In this document: positions 44,610 to 53,738 of the stretch, one piece after another
How positions within the stretch are numbered: position 1 is the stretch's first letter
Layout: each line of letters opens with the position of its first letter
DNA from: Methylobacterium durans
GTDB taxonomy: Bacteria > Pseudomonadota > Alphaproteobacteria > Rhizobiales > Beijerinckiaceae
Direction of reading: 5' to 3'
Assembly (NCBI RefSeq): GCF_003173715.1
Contig: NZ_CP029550.1
Coordinates: forward strand, 2,232,001 to 2,296,000
Length of the DNA stretch: 64,000 nt
Notes under the pieces: model-generated
Told to the model about the DNA's origin: nothing
Database searches by the model: none
The model's input: the letters and a program-made list of their open reading frames with translations, nothing else
Made by a program: the position numbers and the translations under genes

Positions 44610-46982
44610 ATGCAGAAGCATTCCGATGCGGCGGCGGCGCCCGGGCCGCAGCCCGATTCCGCTCCCACCTCGATCGCGGCCCGCGCCATGGCCACCCTTC
44701 GGCCCGGCGCCTCCTCCTATCTCGAAGGGCTCAACCCAGAGCAGCGCCGGGCCGTCGAGACCACGGACGGTCCCGTCCTCGTTCTGGCGGGGGCCGGCAC
44801 CGGCAAGACGCGGGTGCTGACGACGCGAATCGCCCACCTCATCGCGACCGGGAAGGCTCGCCCCTACGACATCCTGGCGGTGACCTTCACCAACAAGGCG
44901 GCCCGCGAGATGAAGGCGCGCATCGGCGCCCTGATCGGCCCGGCGGGCGAGGGCATGCCCTGGCTCGGCACCTTCCACGCCATCGGCACCAAGATCCTGC
45001 GCCGCCACGCCGAGCTCGTCGGGCTGAAATCCGACTTCACGATCCTCGGGACGGACGACCAGCTCCGCCTGATGAAGCAGGTCATCGCCGACCAGAACAT
45101 CGACGAGAAGCGCTGGCCGGCACGCGCCCTCGGCCACGCCATCGACGGCTGGAAGAACCGCGGCCTCGCTCCCGAGCAGGTGCCGCCGGGGGAGGCCGGG
45201 GCCTTCGCCTTCGGCAAGGGCGGCGCGCTCTACACCGCCTACCAGGCGCGGCTCGCGACGCTGAACGCCGTCGATTTCGGCGATCTCCTGCTCCTGTGCC
45301 TCAAGCTCTGGCGCGAGAACCCGGACGTGCTGGAGAACTACCAGAGCCGCTTCCGCTACATCCTCGTCGACGAGTACCAGGACACGAACGTAGCCCAGTA
45401 TCTCTGGCTGCGGCTCCTGGCGCAGGGGCACCGCAACGTCGCCTGCGTCGGCGACGACGACCAGTCGATCTACGGTTGGCGCGGCGCCGAGGTCGACAAC
45501 ATCCTGCGTTTCGAGCACGACTTTCCGGGCGCGGCCGTCATCCGCCTGGAGCGCAACTACCGATCGACAGGCCACATCCTCGCCGCGGCCTCGGGCCTCA
45601 TCGCCAGGAATGAGGGGCGCCTCGGCAAGACCCTGCGCACCGAGGACGAGGCGGGCGAGCGCGTCACCGTCAGCGGCGCCTGGGATTCGGAGGAGGAGGC
45701 GCGGCTCCTCGCCGAATCGATCGAATCGCTGCAGGCCCGCAAGCATCCCCTCTCCGAGATCGCCGTGCTGGTGCGAATCTCGGCGCAGATGCGCGAGATC
45801 GAGGACCGCTTCGTCCAACTGGGCCTCCCCTACCGGGTGATCGGCGGCCCGCGCTTCTACGAGCGAGCCGAGATCCGCGACGCGCTGGCCTATCTGCGCG
45901 CCACCGCCAACCCCGCCGACGACCTCGCTTTCGAGCGCATCATCAACACGCCGAAGCGGGGGCTGGGCGACGCGACCTTGCAGCAGCTCCACGCCCATGC
46001 CCGCGCCGAGCGGATCCCGCTGCTGCTCGCCGCCCGCCGCCTCATCGAGACCGACGAGCTGAAGCCGCGCGTGCGCTCCACGCTGCGCGCCCTCGTCGAG
46101 AGTTTCTCCCGCTGGGCGCGCTCGATCGAGACGATGCCGCATTCCGAGGTGGCGCAGACCATCTTGGAGGAATCCGGCTACACCGAGATGTGGCAGAAGG
46201 ACCGCTCGGCCGACGCCGCGGGACGGCTCGAGAACCTCAAGGAATTCGTGCGCTCCATGGAGGAATTCCCGGACCTCGCGGGCTTCCTGGAGCACGTCGC
46301 CCTCGTCATGGACGCGAGCGAGGCGGAAGGGGCCGAGCGCGTCAGCCTGATGACGCTGCACGCCGCCAAGGGCCTGGAATTCGACACCGTGTTCCTGCCC
46401 GGCTGGGAGGACGGCCTGTTTCCCAACCAGCGCGCCATCGACGAGAGCGGGCGCGCCGGGCTCGAGGAGGAGCGCCGCCTCGCCCATGTCGGGCTGACCC
46501 GGGCGCGCAAGCGCGCCAAGCTGTCCTTCGCGGTCAACCGCCGCATTCACGGCCTCTGGTCCTCGACCATCCCCTCCCGCTTCATCGACGAGTTGCCGCC
46601 GGCCAGTGTCGACGTGGTGGAGGCGCCCGCCCATTTCTCGGCCGGCGCCTCTCGCTTCGACCGGAACCCGGCACCGTTCGGCTCCTCCTACGGTACGCCG
46701 GGCTGGCAGCGGGCGCAGGCGAACACCGCCGCCAGCGGCGGCCGCGGCTTCGGCTCGTCCTACAATGCCCCGCCGGGCGGCCGCGGCGGCCCGCGTCAGA
46801 TCGAGGGCGAGCTCGTTGCCAAATCCACGGGCACGCCCTCCGCCTATTCGGGCGGCATGCGGGTCTTCCACACCAAGTTCGGGCCCGGAACCGTGGCGGG
46901 CGTCGACGGCAACAAGCTCACCGTTGACTTCGACAAGGCCGGCCGCAAGATGGTTCTCGACAGCTTCGTCCAACAGGGCTGA
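44610..46982 (+). CDS. uvrD: UvrD/Rep/PcrA-family DNA helicase
   Basis: A 790-residue protein with the superfamily 1A motifs in order: Walker A AGAGTGKT (60-67), TFTNKAAREM, the Walker B motif VDEYQDTN (253-260), GDDDQSIYGWRGA, LERNYRST, TLHAAKGLEFD and GLTRARKR. The C-terminal 100 residues are a Gly/Ser-rich linker followed by a Tudor-like end (FGPGTVAGVDGNKLTVDF), typical of UvrD/PcrA. It unwinds DNA during nucleotide excision and mismatch repair and clears RecA or stalled forks. The ATG at 44610 is the first in frame, 26 residues ahead of the conserved part; the true start may be one of the next methionines. Confidence 0.93.
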   Translation: MQKHSDAAAAPGPQPDSAPTSIAARAMATLRPGASSYLEGLNPEQRRAVETTDGPVLVLAGAGTGKTRVLTTRIAHLIATGKARPYDILAVTFTNKAAREMKARIGALIGPAGEGMPWLGTFHAIGTKILRRHAELVGLKSDFTILGTDDQLRLMKQVIADQNIDEKRWPARALGHAIDGWKNRGLAPEQVPPGEAGAFAFGKGGALYTAYQARLATLNAVDFGDLLLLCLKLWRENPDVLENYQSRFRYILVDEYQDTNVAQYLWLRLLAQGHRNVACVGDDDQSIYGWRGAEVDNILRFEHDFPGAAVIRLERNYRSTGHILAAASGLIARNEGRLGKTLRTEDEAGERVTVSGAWDSEEEARLLAESIESLQARKHPLSEIAVLVRISAQMREIEDRFVQLGLPYRVIGGPRFYERAEIRDALAYLRATANPADDLAFERIINTPKRGLGDATLQQLHAHARAERIPLLLAARRLIETDELKPRVRSTLRALVESFSRWARSIETMPHSEVAQTILEESGYTEMWQKDRSADAAGRLENLKEFVRSMEEFPDLAGFLEHVALVMDASEAEGAERVSLMTLHAAKGLEFDTVFLPGWEDGLFPNQRAIDESGRAGLEEERRLAHVGLTRARKRAKLSFAVNRRIHGLWSSTIPSRFIDELPPASVDVVEAPAHFSAGASRFDRNPAPFGSSYGTPGWQRAQANTAASGGRGFGSSYNAPPGGRGGPRQIEGELVAKSTGTPSAYSGGMRVFHTKFGPGTVAGVDGNKLTVDFDKAGRKMVLDSFVQQG

Positions 46983-47398
46983 AGACTGTCCCGCCGGCCA
47001 AGCCCGGACTTCAGGGGCGGCAGGGCCGGCCGGCATCGCCGAACGCGGCGAGCAAGGGCTGAGGTCGTGCCGGATGCTCCGTCATCCCGACTGTGCCGGG
47101 CGCCTCGCGGGCGGCTGATCGTCTCCTCCCTCGCTCATCGTTTCTTTTTCGTCACACGCGCAGGTTTGCGTCGTACCGCCGTCATGGCGGGCCAGGCATG
47201 GTGCGCGCGTTGCATGCGGCATTTCGTGCCGCGTGTGCTCGAACCCGGGTGCTCTCCACAAGCAATGCGCGGCGCGATGGAACCTGCGCGCTCGCTTGCG
47301 ATTGGCTCACAAACGACGGGAGACATCCGGCAATACAGGTTTGACAAGCTCGCGCAGTGACAAGTCCAGGTTGGCAAGTCCAAGTGGAGTGTTGATCG
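46983..47398 (+). other. intergenic region upstream of the PhoH gene
   Basis: About 415 nt with several short open frames but no ribosome site. CAAGTCCA occurs twice (47362 and 47377) just before the gene, and TTGACA at 47341-47346 could be a -35 box. I see no terminator for uvrD and no RNA gene. Confidence 0.4.
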
Positions 47399-48115
47399 AT
47401 GAAAAGACGGCGCGCACGACTTGAGCTGGTGGAAGATCGCCCGGTCCGGCTGCACCGGACCCGGTTCGACGAGGAACGTCACCTAAGCCCGATCCAACCT
47501 CTGACCGAACGACAAGGACAATACCTCGAAGCACTCGCCTCTCACGCGCAAGTCATCGTGCTGGGGCCCGCCGGCACCGGCAAGACCTTCATCGCCGGCA
47601 CCCGTGCCGCCGACCAGCTCCGCCAGCGTCGCATCGCCAAGGTGGTGATCACGCGGCCGAACGTGCCCTCCGGTCGCTCGCTCGGCTTCTTCCCGGGCAC
47701 GCTGGAGGATAAGATCGCCCCTTGGGTCGCCCCGCTGACCGAGGCCATGAAGGAGCGGATGGGCCAGGCGGCCTTCGAGATCGCGCTCAAGACCGGCGAC
47801 ATCGAGATCGTCCCCTTCGAGGTGATGCGCGGTCGCACCTTCAAGAACTGCCTCGTGATCCTTGACGAGGCGCAGAACACCACCACCGCCGAGATCAAGA
47901 TGTTCCTGACCCGCATCGGCGACGATTGCCAGGTCATCATCAACGGCGACGTCTCGCAGACGGACCTGCGCGAGACGAGCGGGCTGCGCACGGTCATCCA
48001 CCTCGTGAAGAGCCGGATGATGCCGATCCCTGTCGTGGAGTTCACCCGCGACGACATCGTCCGCTCCGGCATCTGCGCCGAATGGGTGAAGGCGTTCGAG
48101 GAAACGAATCTGTAG
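47399..48115 (+). CDS. PhoH-family ATPase (short form)
   Basis: A 238-residue protein with the PhoH NTPase motifs: Walker A GPAGTGKT (56-63), the ITRPNVPSGRSLGFFPG segment, Walker B VILDEAQN and the NGDVSQTDL sensor. It lacks the N-terminal KH-like extension of the longer PhoH paralogues that sit beside ybeY. Its role is not settled; members are linked to RNA metabolism and phosphate stress. It is monocistronic. Confidence 0.88.
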   Translation: MKRRRARLELVEDRPVRLHRTRFDEERHLSPIQPLTERQGQYLEALASHAQVIVLGPAGTGKTFIAGTRAADQLRQRRIAKVVITRPNVPSGRSLGFFPGTLEDKIAPWVAPLTEAMKERMGQAAFEIALKTGDIEIVPFEVMRGRTFKNCLVILDEAQNTTTAEIKMFLTRIGDDCQVIINGDVSQTDLRETSGLRTVIHLVKSRMMPIPVVEFTRDDIVRSGICAEWVKAFEETNL

Positions 48116-48251
48116 CCCGAAAGTTGTAGCGGGGCGGGCCCCGACGGAGGCCCGCCGCGCGATCGACGCGCGATTGCCATCTCCGGAGCCGTCGCTTTCG
48201 GGGAAGAGACCGGGTGCCGCGCTCGGGGAACAGAGAAAAGGAATCTCGTTC

Positions 48252-48503
48252 GTGAGGAAATTCACCTTCGCCATTGCCCTCCTGGGTTCGCTCGGCACCG
48301 CGGGCCTCGCCACCTCTGCCTCCGCGGCTCCGGGCGCGCCGATGGGCGTGGCCGCCCCCGACGCGGTGACCCAGGTCTACATGACGCCAATGGAGCGCCG
48401 CATGATGGAGCGCCGCATGATGCGCCGGCACATGGAGCGCCGCATGATGCGCCGCGAGATGATGCGCCGTGATATGCGTCGGGACATGCGCCGCGGCATG
48501 TGA
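48252..48503 (+). CDS. secreted protein with a Met/Arg repeat tail
   Basis: An 83-residue protein starting at a GTG with AAGGAAT 6 nt upstream. The N-terminal 25 residues form a signal peptide (AIALLGSLGTAGLATSASA). From about residue 44 the sequence is almost only Met, Arg, Glu and Asp in runs such as ERRMMERRMM and RDMRRDMRRGM, giving short near-repeats. The function is unknown; Met-rich periplasmic proteins can bind copper, but the many Arg residues make that a guess. A strong terminator follows. Confidence 0.65.
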   Translation: MRKFTFAIALLGSLGTAGLATSASAAPGAPMGVAAPDAVTQVYMTPMERRMMERRMMRRHMERRMMRREMMRRDMRRDMRRGM

Positions 48504-48529
48504 GCGGGCGCGCCGGTGCAGATCCGAGA

Positions 48530-48552
48530 GGGGGCCGAAAGGCCCCCTTTTT
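48530..48552 (+). terminator. intrinsic terminator
   Basis: GGGGGCC and GGCCCCC pair around a GAAA tetraloop, followed by TTTTT. It closes the Met/Arg-repeat gene and sits before the converging EAL gene. Confidence 0.92.
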
Positions 48553-48637
48553 CATGGGCTGAGTCCGACCTTCGAAGCGTCGGGCCTCAGCTCTCCGTGT
48601 CGGGAGACGGAACCCATCCTGCCTGTCGGACGGCCCC

Positions 48638-49899
48638 TCAGGCGGCCGAGGCGCGAGGATCTGCGGCGTCGGCGCGGTTCCACGATCGGATCAGGGCGAG
48701 GGTCTCGGGCAGCGGCGCCGGGCGGCCGAACAGGTAGCCCTGGCCGTAGGCGCAGCCCATCCCCGCGAGCGCCAGCGCCTCGGCCGGCTCCTCGATGCCC
48801 TCGGCGACGGCCGGGATGCCGATCTCGTCGGCGAGCCGCAGGATGGTCTGGACGATCCGGTGGTCCCGCGGCTCGGAGAGCATCGCCCGCACGAAGGCCC
48901 GGTCGACCTTGAGGGTCGTGATCGGGAGCGTGCTCAGATAGCTCAGCGACGAGTAGCCGGTGCCGAAATCGTCGATCGCGATGCCCATCCCGCTGGCGCG
49001 GCAGCGCGTCAGTGCGTCGGCGGCGGTCACCGGATCGCGCATCAGCGTGCTCTCGGTGATCTCAAGCTTGAGGCTGCCCGCCGGGATTCCGCGGGTGGTC
49101 AGCATCTCGCAGACCATGCCGGAAAGGTCGCCCGGGCGAGGTCGTGGCCTGAAACGTTGATGCTGACGAAGAGCGGGCCCTCGACCGCGACGGCATTGCC
49201 CAAGCCCACCCGCATGATCTCGGGCAGGACGCGGCCGATCTCGGAGACGACCCAGGCCGTGATGTCGACGATGAGCCCGCTCTCCTCCGCGACGGCGATG
49301 AAGCCGCCGGGCAGGACGAGGCCGCGCTCCGGGTGGCGCCAGCGGATCAGCGCCTCGAAGCCGGCCAGAATGCCGGTGCCGAGCCGGACGATCGGCTGGA
49401 AAAAGAGCTCGAATTCCTGGCGGTCGAGGGCGCGGCGCAGCTCGCGCTCCAGCACGACGGCGGTGATCGCCGCATCGAAATCCGCCCGCGCCGCGGGCGA
49501 CGGCGCGGCGGGCTGCGGCAGGTCGTGCCGGGCCGCGATGCCGTGCTCCCTGAGGAGGGTCACGGTTTCGCGATAGCGCGCCATCACGACGCCGAGGCAG
49601 AGGCGCAGCACCGGGTCGGATTCCGAAAGCCGCTGGCGGATCTGGGCCTCGCTCACGGGCACCAGTTCGCAATCCTCCAGGGCCCGCGCCGAGGCCGAGC
49701 GGGGATCGAAATCGAGGATCGCCATCTCGCCGAAGATCTCGCCGGGGCTGCGCAGGGCGAGCCGCACCTCGCCCCCGTCCCGCCGGAGGAAGATCTCGAT
49801 GCGCCCGCGCGTGATCAGGTAGGCGTAATCGCCTGCGTCCCCTTCCTCGAAGAGGATCGTGCCGGCGCTGAGCGTGATGTGGGCGTAGGGGTCGTGCAT
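48638..49899 (-). CDS. cyclic-di-GMP phosphodiesterase (EAL) with a cyclic-nucleotide-binding domain, one frameshift as read
   Basis: About 420 residues from the ATG at 49899. Residues 1-120 form a cNMP-binding-like domain (ILFEEGDAGDYAYLITRGRIEIF, RSPGEIFGEMAILD). An EAL domain follows with catalytic motifs AGFEALIRWRHPE (EAL 182-184), LEITESTL, AIDDFGTGYSSL, LKVDRAFV and GIEEPAEALAL. It should break down c-di-GMP under control of a bound nucleotide. The frame shifts near 49129-49136: adding one base turns RATFPAWSARC into RADLSGMVCEML and joins the halves. All catalytic motifs except EAL itself lie after the break. Confidence 0.82.
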
Positions 49900-50130
49900 G
49901 AGGTCTTCGCCTCGCCCGCCTCCAGGCGACAGCATTCCTCCTGGCACGGGCCCGTTAAACAAACCTCAAGCGCCCGCATCGAAGCGCGGCTCGATCACAC
50001 GATTCCCGCGATGATCTTCTCTCGCGCGAAGAACGGCCCGACACGACAAATACAATTTGAAGCTGAATCTAGGAAAATGCTTTCGGGTCGGTTTCCGAGA
50101 CCGCCAATCCGCCTATCGGGCATCGTCCCG

Positions 50131-50514
50131 CTACAGGCTGAGGAAGGAGGCCGCGAGCCCGAGATCCGTCAGCGCATGTAGCATCTGATCGAAGCCGAGG
50201 AGCCACCAGAACTGGACCTGACCCGGATTCCAGCGTGTGCGGCGGGAGATCACGCCCTTGGTCCGGTCGATGCAGAAATGGATCGCGAAGTCGACGAGGG
50301 CCAGCCACCAGAGCCGCGGCGCGACGACGAGGGCGATGCAGAGCGTCGCGAGGGCGTGGCAGGCGACGTGCGCAGAGAGGGGCAGGAGCCAGCCGTGCTC
50401 CTGCTCCTTCCCCCGCGCCATCCAGTCGGTCTGGAGCACGAAGTCGGCGATGTAGTGCTTGACGATCATGGTGCCGGCGAGCACCGCCATCGTCCAGACC
50501 GGGACCAGCGCCAT
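50131..50514 (-). CDS. DUF3307 integral membrane protein
   Basis: A 127-residue protein starting at the ATG at 50514, with GGGG 6 nt upstream. It has about four hydrophobic segments and the DUF3307 pattern: KHYIADFVLQTDWMARGKEQ near the N-terminus, a conserved His pair (SAHVACHAL) and HFCIDRTKG. Family function is unknown; the conserved His and Asp residues could bind metal in the membrane. It faces away from the cyanase gene across a repeat-rich gap. Confidence 0.8.
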   Translation of the reverse strand: MALVPVWTMAVLAGTMIVKHYIADFVLQTDWMARGKEQEHGWLLPLSAHVACHALATLCIALVVAPRLWWLALVDFAIHFCIDRTKGVISRRTRWNPGQVQFWWLLGFDQMLHALTDLGLAASFLSL

Positions 50515-50552
50515 CAGAACCCCGCATGCCGCGCCTCGACGACCGGCCCTTG

Positions 50553-50588
50553 AGCATGTTCCATGATCCAAGGATCATGGAACATGCT
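50553..50588. repeat. 17-bp palindromic repeat
   Basis: AGCATGTTCCATGATCC and its exact reverse complement flank a 2-nt AA spacer. Such CATGTTCC-rich palindromes are frequent intergenic repeats in Methylobacterium. Confidence 0.75.
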
Positions 50589-50605
50589 TCAACCTCTTGA
50601 GACAA

Positions 50606-50651
50606 CGCATGTTCTTCACGCGAACCGGAATCCGCTTCGCTCGAACATGCG
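50606..50651. repeat. second palindromic repeat
   Basis: CGCATGTTC (50606-50614) and GAACATGCG (50643-50651) form a 9-bp inverted repeat around 28 nt. It shares the GCATGTTC core with the 17-bp palindrome 18 nt upstream, so the pair looks like a compound repeat element. Confidence 0.6.
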
Positions 50652-50847
50652 CTAGGCGAAACGCGTTCGTTTTCCATTAACCGCGCTGCGCGCAACCGGC
50701 CAATCCGGGGGCGGGTGCCGCACAGGCTGCGGTCGCCCGCGGCTTGGCACGCCGCTTGCCAATCCGGACCGTCGTGATCTGCCGGCACCGCGCCCGCATC
50801 CGGGAGCGCCTTCGACGCTCCCCGCGATCCTGAATCCCGGAGACCCC

Positions 50848-51336
50848 ATGAAGCGCGCAGACCTCACTGAGAAGCTCCTCGACATCAAGCGCGAGAAGGG
50901 CTGGACCTGGAAGCACATCCAAGAGGAGATCGGCGGGATCTCGCCGATCCTGATCACGGCGGCCTGCCTGGGCCAGATGAAGCTGCCGAAGGCTCAGGCC
51001 GCCAAGGCCGCGGATCTGTTCGGCCTCTCGAAGGCCGAGGAGCGGATGCTGAACGAGGCGCCCTATCGCGGCTCGATCCCCCAGATGCCGCCGACGGACC
51101 CCCTGATCTACCGCTTCTACGAGCTGGTCATGGTCTACGGCACGACTTGGAAGGAGCTGATCCAGGAGGAGTTCGGCGACGGCATCATGTCGGCGATCGA
51201 CTTCAACATGACGATGGAGCGCGAGCCCAACAACAAGGGCGACCGGGTCAAGCTCGCGATGTCGGGTAAGTTCCTGCCCTACAAGTACTACGGCAACGAC
51301 GAGGGCGTGCCCGAATACGGCTTCAAGGAAGGTTAG
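50848..51336 (+). CDS. cynS: cyanate hydratase (cyanase)
   Basis: A 162-residue protein, slightly longer than E. coli CynS. The N-terminal helical domain (1-80) resembles a DNA-binding fold without that role. The active-site residues Arg89 and Glu92 (IYRFYELV) and Ser115 (IMSAIDF) are present, matching Arg96/Glu99/Ser122 of E. coli. The enzyme converts cyanate and bicarbonate to ammonia and CO2 as a decamer. GGAG lies 6 nt before the start. No cynT or cynR lies beside it. Confidence 0.95.
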   Translation: MKRADLTEKLLDIKREKGWTWKHIQEEIGGISPILITAACLGQMKLPKAQAAKAADLFGLSKAEERMLNEAPYRGSIPQMPPTDPLIYRFYELVMVYGTTWKELIQEEFGDGIMSAIDFNMTMEREPNNKGDRVKLAMSGKFLPYKYYGNDEGVPEYGFKEG

Positions 51337-51446
51337 TCGGGACGCCCTGTGCGTCCGCGCACGACCGAGGGCGGCGCTTGCTTGACATCGCGGTCCGTTC
51401 CGGGCCGCGATGCGGGCTCTCCTCCCTCACCGAGACGACACTCCCC

Positions 51447-51845
51447 ATGGCAGCCCTTACCACCCGCCTCTCGGGGCTCGCGCCCTACGCGCTCGCCGCC
51501 CTCCGGATCATGGCGGGCCTGCTGTTCCTGGCCCACGGCTCGCAGAAGCTCCTCGGCATTCCGCCGCGCACGAACCCGGCGCCGGAGTTGCTCTCGCTGT
51601 TCGGGATCGGCGGCATCCTGGAGCTCGTCGGCGGCGCGCTCATCGTGCTCGGTCTCTTCACCCGTCCCGTCGCCCTTCTCCTCAGCGGCGAGATGGCGGT
51701 GGCCTACTTCATGTTCCACGCGCCGAAGAACTTCTTCCCGACCCTGAACGGGGGCGACGCGGCGATCCTGTTCTGCTTCGTCTTCCTCTACCTCGCGGCG
51801 GCCGGCCCCGGCGCCCTCAGCCTCGACGGGAGCCGCCGCATCTGA
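51447..51845 (+). CDS. DoxX-family membrane protein
   Basis: A 132-residue protein with four hydrophobic segments and the DoxX pattern RIMAGLLFLAHGSQKLLGI near the N-terminus and VGGALIVLGLFTRPVALLL after it. The ATG at 51447 has no strong ribosome site, but the upstream in-frame extension is weakly coding. DoxX proteins are involved in quinone or thiosulfate chemistry or in redox stress; which applies here is unknown. It is convergent with the HAD gene, 4 nt apart. Confidence 0.87.
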   Translation: MAALTTRLSGLAPYALAALRIMAGLLFLAHGSQKLLGIPPRTNPAPELLSLFGIGGILELVGGALIVLGLFTRPVALLLSGEMAVAYFMFHAPKNFFPTLNGGDAAILFCFVFLYLAAAGPGALSLDGSRRI

Positions 51846-51849
51846 ACGC

Positions 51850-53736
51850 TCAGCGCCCCGCCGCCCTCAGGGCGGCGAGGCCTGCCGGCCAGGAATCGCC
51901 TCGGGCGGCGCCCCGGGCCTTCAGCGAGGCGGCGTAGTTCGTGAAGAGCACGCTGCTGCCCCAGCTGTCGAAATTATGGATCGACCCGATCACCTCGGCC
52001 TCGGCCGGGCTCGGGGCGCGGGCCAGCCGCAGGAGGGGCGCGGTGAGCGCGGGAACCGTGAGATCCACGGGCAGATCCTTCAGGTCCGCGACGAGACGCT
52101 CGAGATCGGCCACCGCGGCCTGGATGCCCGCATCGACTTCCGCCGCGATCCCGGGCAGGCGCGGGTCCGCTCCGCGGCCGGGATCTTCCGCGAAGGCGAC
52201 GCTGCCGTCCTCACCGAGGTCGGCGCCGATGATCGAGCCGTGCGGCGCCGAGAAACACAGCTCCGCCACGACCCGGTTCGCGTAGAGATCCCGAATCGTC
52301 TCCGCCGAATGGGTCCGCTCCGTGATCAGCGCCTCCATGTCGAGGCCGGGCCGCTCGCGCCGGGCGTCCCGGTGCAGGCAGACGTAGTAACCTTTGACGC
52401 TCACGCCGAAGGTGGGCTCGGCGAAGCGCACGAATGCTGTCTGCGTACTGCCTTTCCAGCCGACATCGACGAGGCCGATTCGCATTCCGCTTCGCAGGCC
52501 CGCTTTGAGGCCGTAGGCGTGGAGACCCCGGCGACATTCGGTGCAGATCTGCAGGATGCGCCAGCGCATCACCCGCAGATACGACTCGAAGCGCTTGCGG
52601 TTGCCCCGCCCGTGGACGGTGCCGGCCCCGAGCCCGAGATCGGCGAGAAAGCCCTCGTCGGGCAGATCCAGGCCGATGCGCGCCGAGATGTCGGCGAGGC
52701 ACAGCCCCTCTGCGCCCGAGAGCAGGAACGGGATGTTCTCCTCGAAATTGCGCTCCGTGATCGAGGCGAGGATGAGCAGAACCCGCGAGCACTTGAAGTA
52801 GAGGCTGGGCACGCCCGTCTTCGGCCAGAGACGGTGCAGCGTGAATCCATCCCGCGACAGGAACAGCAGGAGATCGATCCCGTCAGCTCGCGTGCGGGCC
52901 TCCAGCCAGCGCACGAGGGCGAGATGCGCCGGGCCGCCGGCCGCGTAGCCGAGGCGCCACCAGGGCGAGCGCTCCGTATGATAGGCGGCGAACCGCGAGA
53001 CACCGGTGGCCAGCGAGTGGGCCGGGTCGGGGGCAACATCGCGCTCGGGCAGGTTCGCGACATAGTGGAACGTCGCGAACCCCATCTCGTCCCCGCGCCG
53101 GATGTCGGAGGCCGGGTTGTCGCCGATGTGGAGGATGCGCGCGGGCGCGAGCGCGAGATCCTGCGCCACCAGGGTGAACAGGGCGCCATGATCGCGCTTC
53201 GTCGCCTGACGCTCGGACGAGACGTAGGTCGCGTCGACCGCGATACCCTCCCGAGCGCAGAGTTCCTCGAAGAATGCGCGCGGGAGGTACATGTCCGAGT
53301 TGAGGACGCAGCGCTTCCCCATCTCGCGCGCGAGCCGCAGGACAGCCTCCATCTCGGGATTGAGGCGCAGCACCGCGAGCTCGATCTCCCACTCCGCGCG
53401 CTTCAAGGTCTCGGCCGGGACGCCGAGATCGGGCAGGCATTCGTAGATGCCGTCGAGGTCGATCTCCTGGCGCTCGCGCTCGTGCATGACCTGGAAGGCG
53501 CGGGTCTGTGCGGCCGTCCGGTGACGGTGGAAGTCCGGGATGCCGTAGCGGGCGCCGATGAGGTCGAACACGTCCTCCGGAGAGGCCAGCAATCGGACGA
53601 ACAGGGTGTCGAACACGTCGAAGGAGACGGCCTCGGCCGCGGCGATCCGGTCGCGCAGGCGATCCGCGAGGGATCCTGCGGAGGTGGCCGGGGCCGGTGC
53701 TTGCGCGGGCCTCGCGAGGGTGGTGGCGAACGTCAT
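51850..53736 (-). CDS. HAD-superfamily protein linked to glycan synthesis (COG5610 type)
   Basis: A 628-residue protein. The N-terminal HAD domain has Asp40 and Asp43 (SFDVFDTLF), the lysine-containing segment around 180 and the metal-binding GDNPASD (205-211). After a linker comes a second half (about 290-628) with alternating helices that I cannot place, containing LLFLSRDGFTL and GLVDVGWKGSTQ. This two-part layout matches the predicted hydrolases often found in surface-polysaccharide clusters. Its start is 2 nt from the end of the glycosyltransferase gene, so the two form an operon. Confidence 0.75.
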   Translation of the reverse strand: MTFATTLARPAQAPAPATSAGSLADRLRDRIAAAEAVSFDVFDTLFVRLLASPEDVFDLIGARYGIPDFHRHRTAAQTRAFQVMHERERQEIDLDGIYECLPDLGVPAETLKRAEWEIELAVLRLNPEMEAVLRLAREMGKRCVLNSDMYLPRAFFEELCAREGIAVDATYVSSERQATKRDHGALFTLVAQDLALAPARILHIGDNPASDIRRGDEMGFATFHYVANLPERDVAPDPAHSLATGVSRFAAYHTERSPWWRLGYAAGGPAHLALVRWLEARTRADGIDLLLFLSRDGFTLHRLWPKTGVPSLYFKCSRVLLILASITERNFEENIPFLLSGAEGLCLADISARIGLDLPDEGFLADLGLGAGTVHGRGNRKRFESYLRVMRWRILQICTECRRGLHAYGLKAGLRSGMRIGLVDVGWKGSTQTAFVRFAEPTFGVSVKGYYVCLHRDARRERPGLDMEALITERTHSAETIRDLYANRVVAELCFSAPHGSIIGADLGEDGSVAFAEDPGRGADPRLPGIAAEVDAGIQAAVADLERLVADLKDLPVDLTVPALTAPLLRLARAPSPAEAEVIGSIHNFDSWGSSVLFTNYAASLKARGAARGDSWPAGLAALRAAGR

Positions 53737-53738
53737 GC

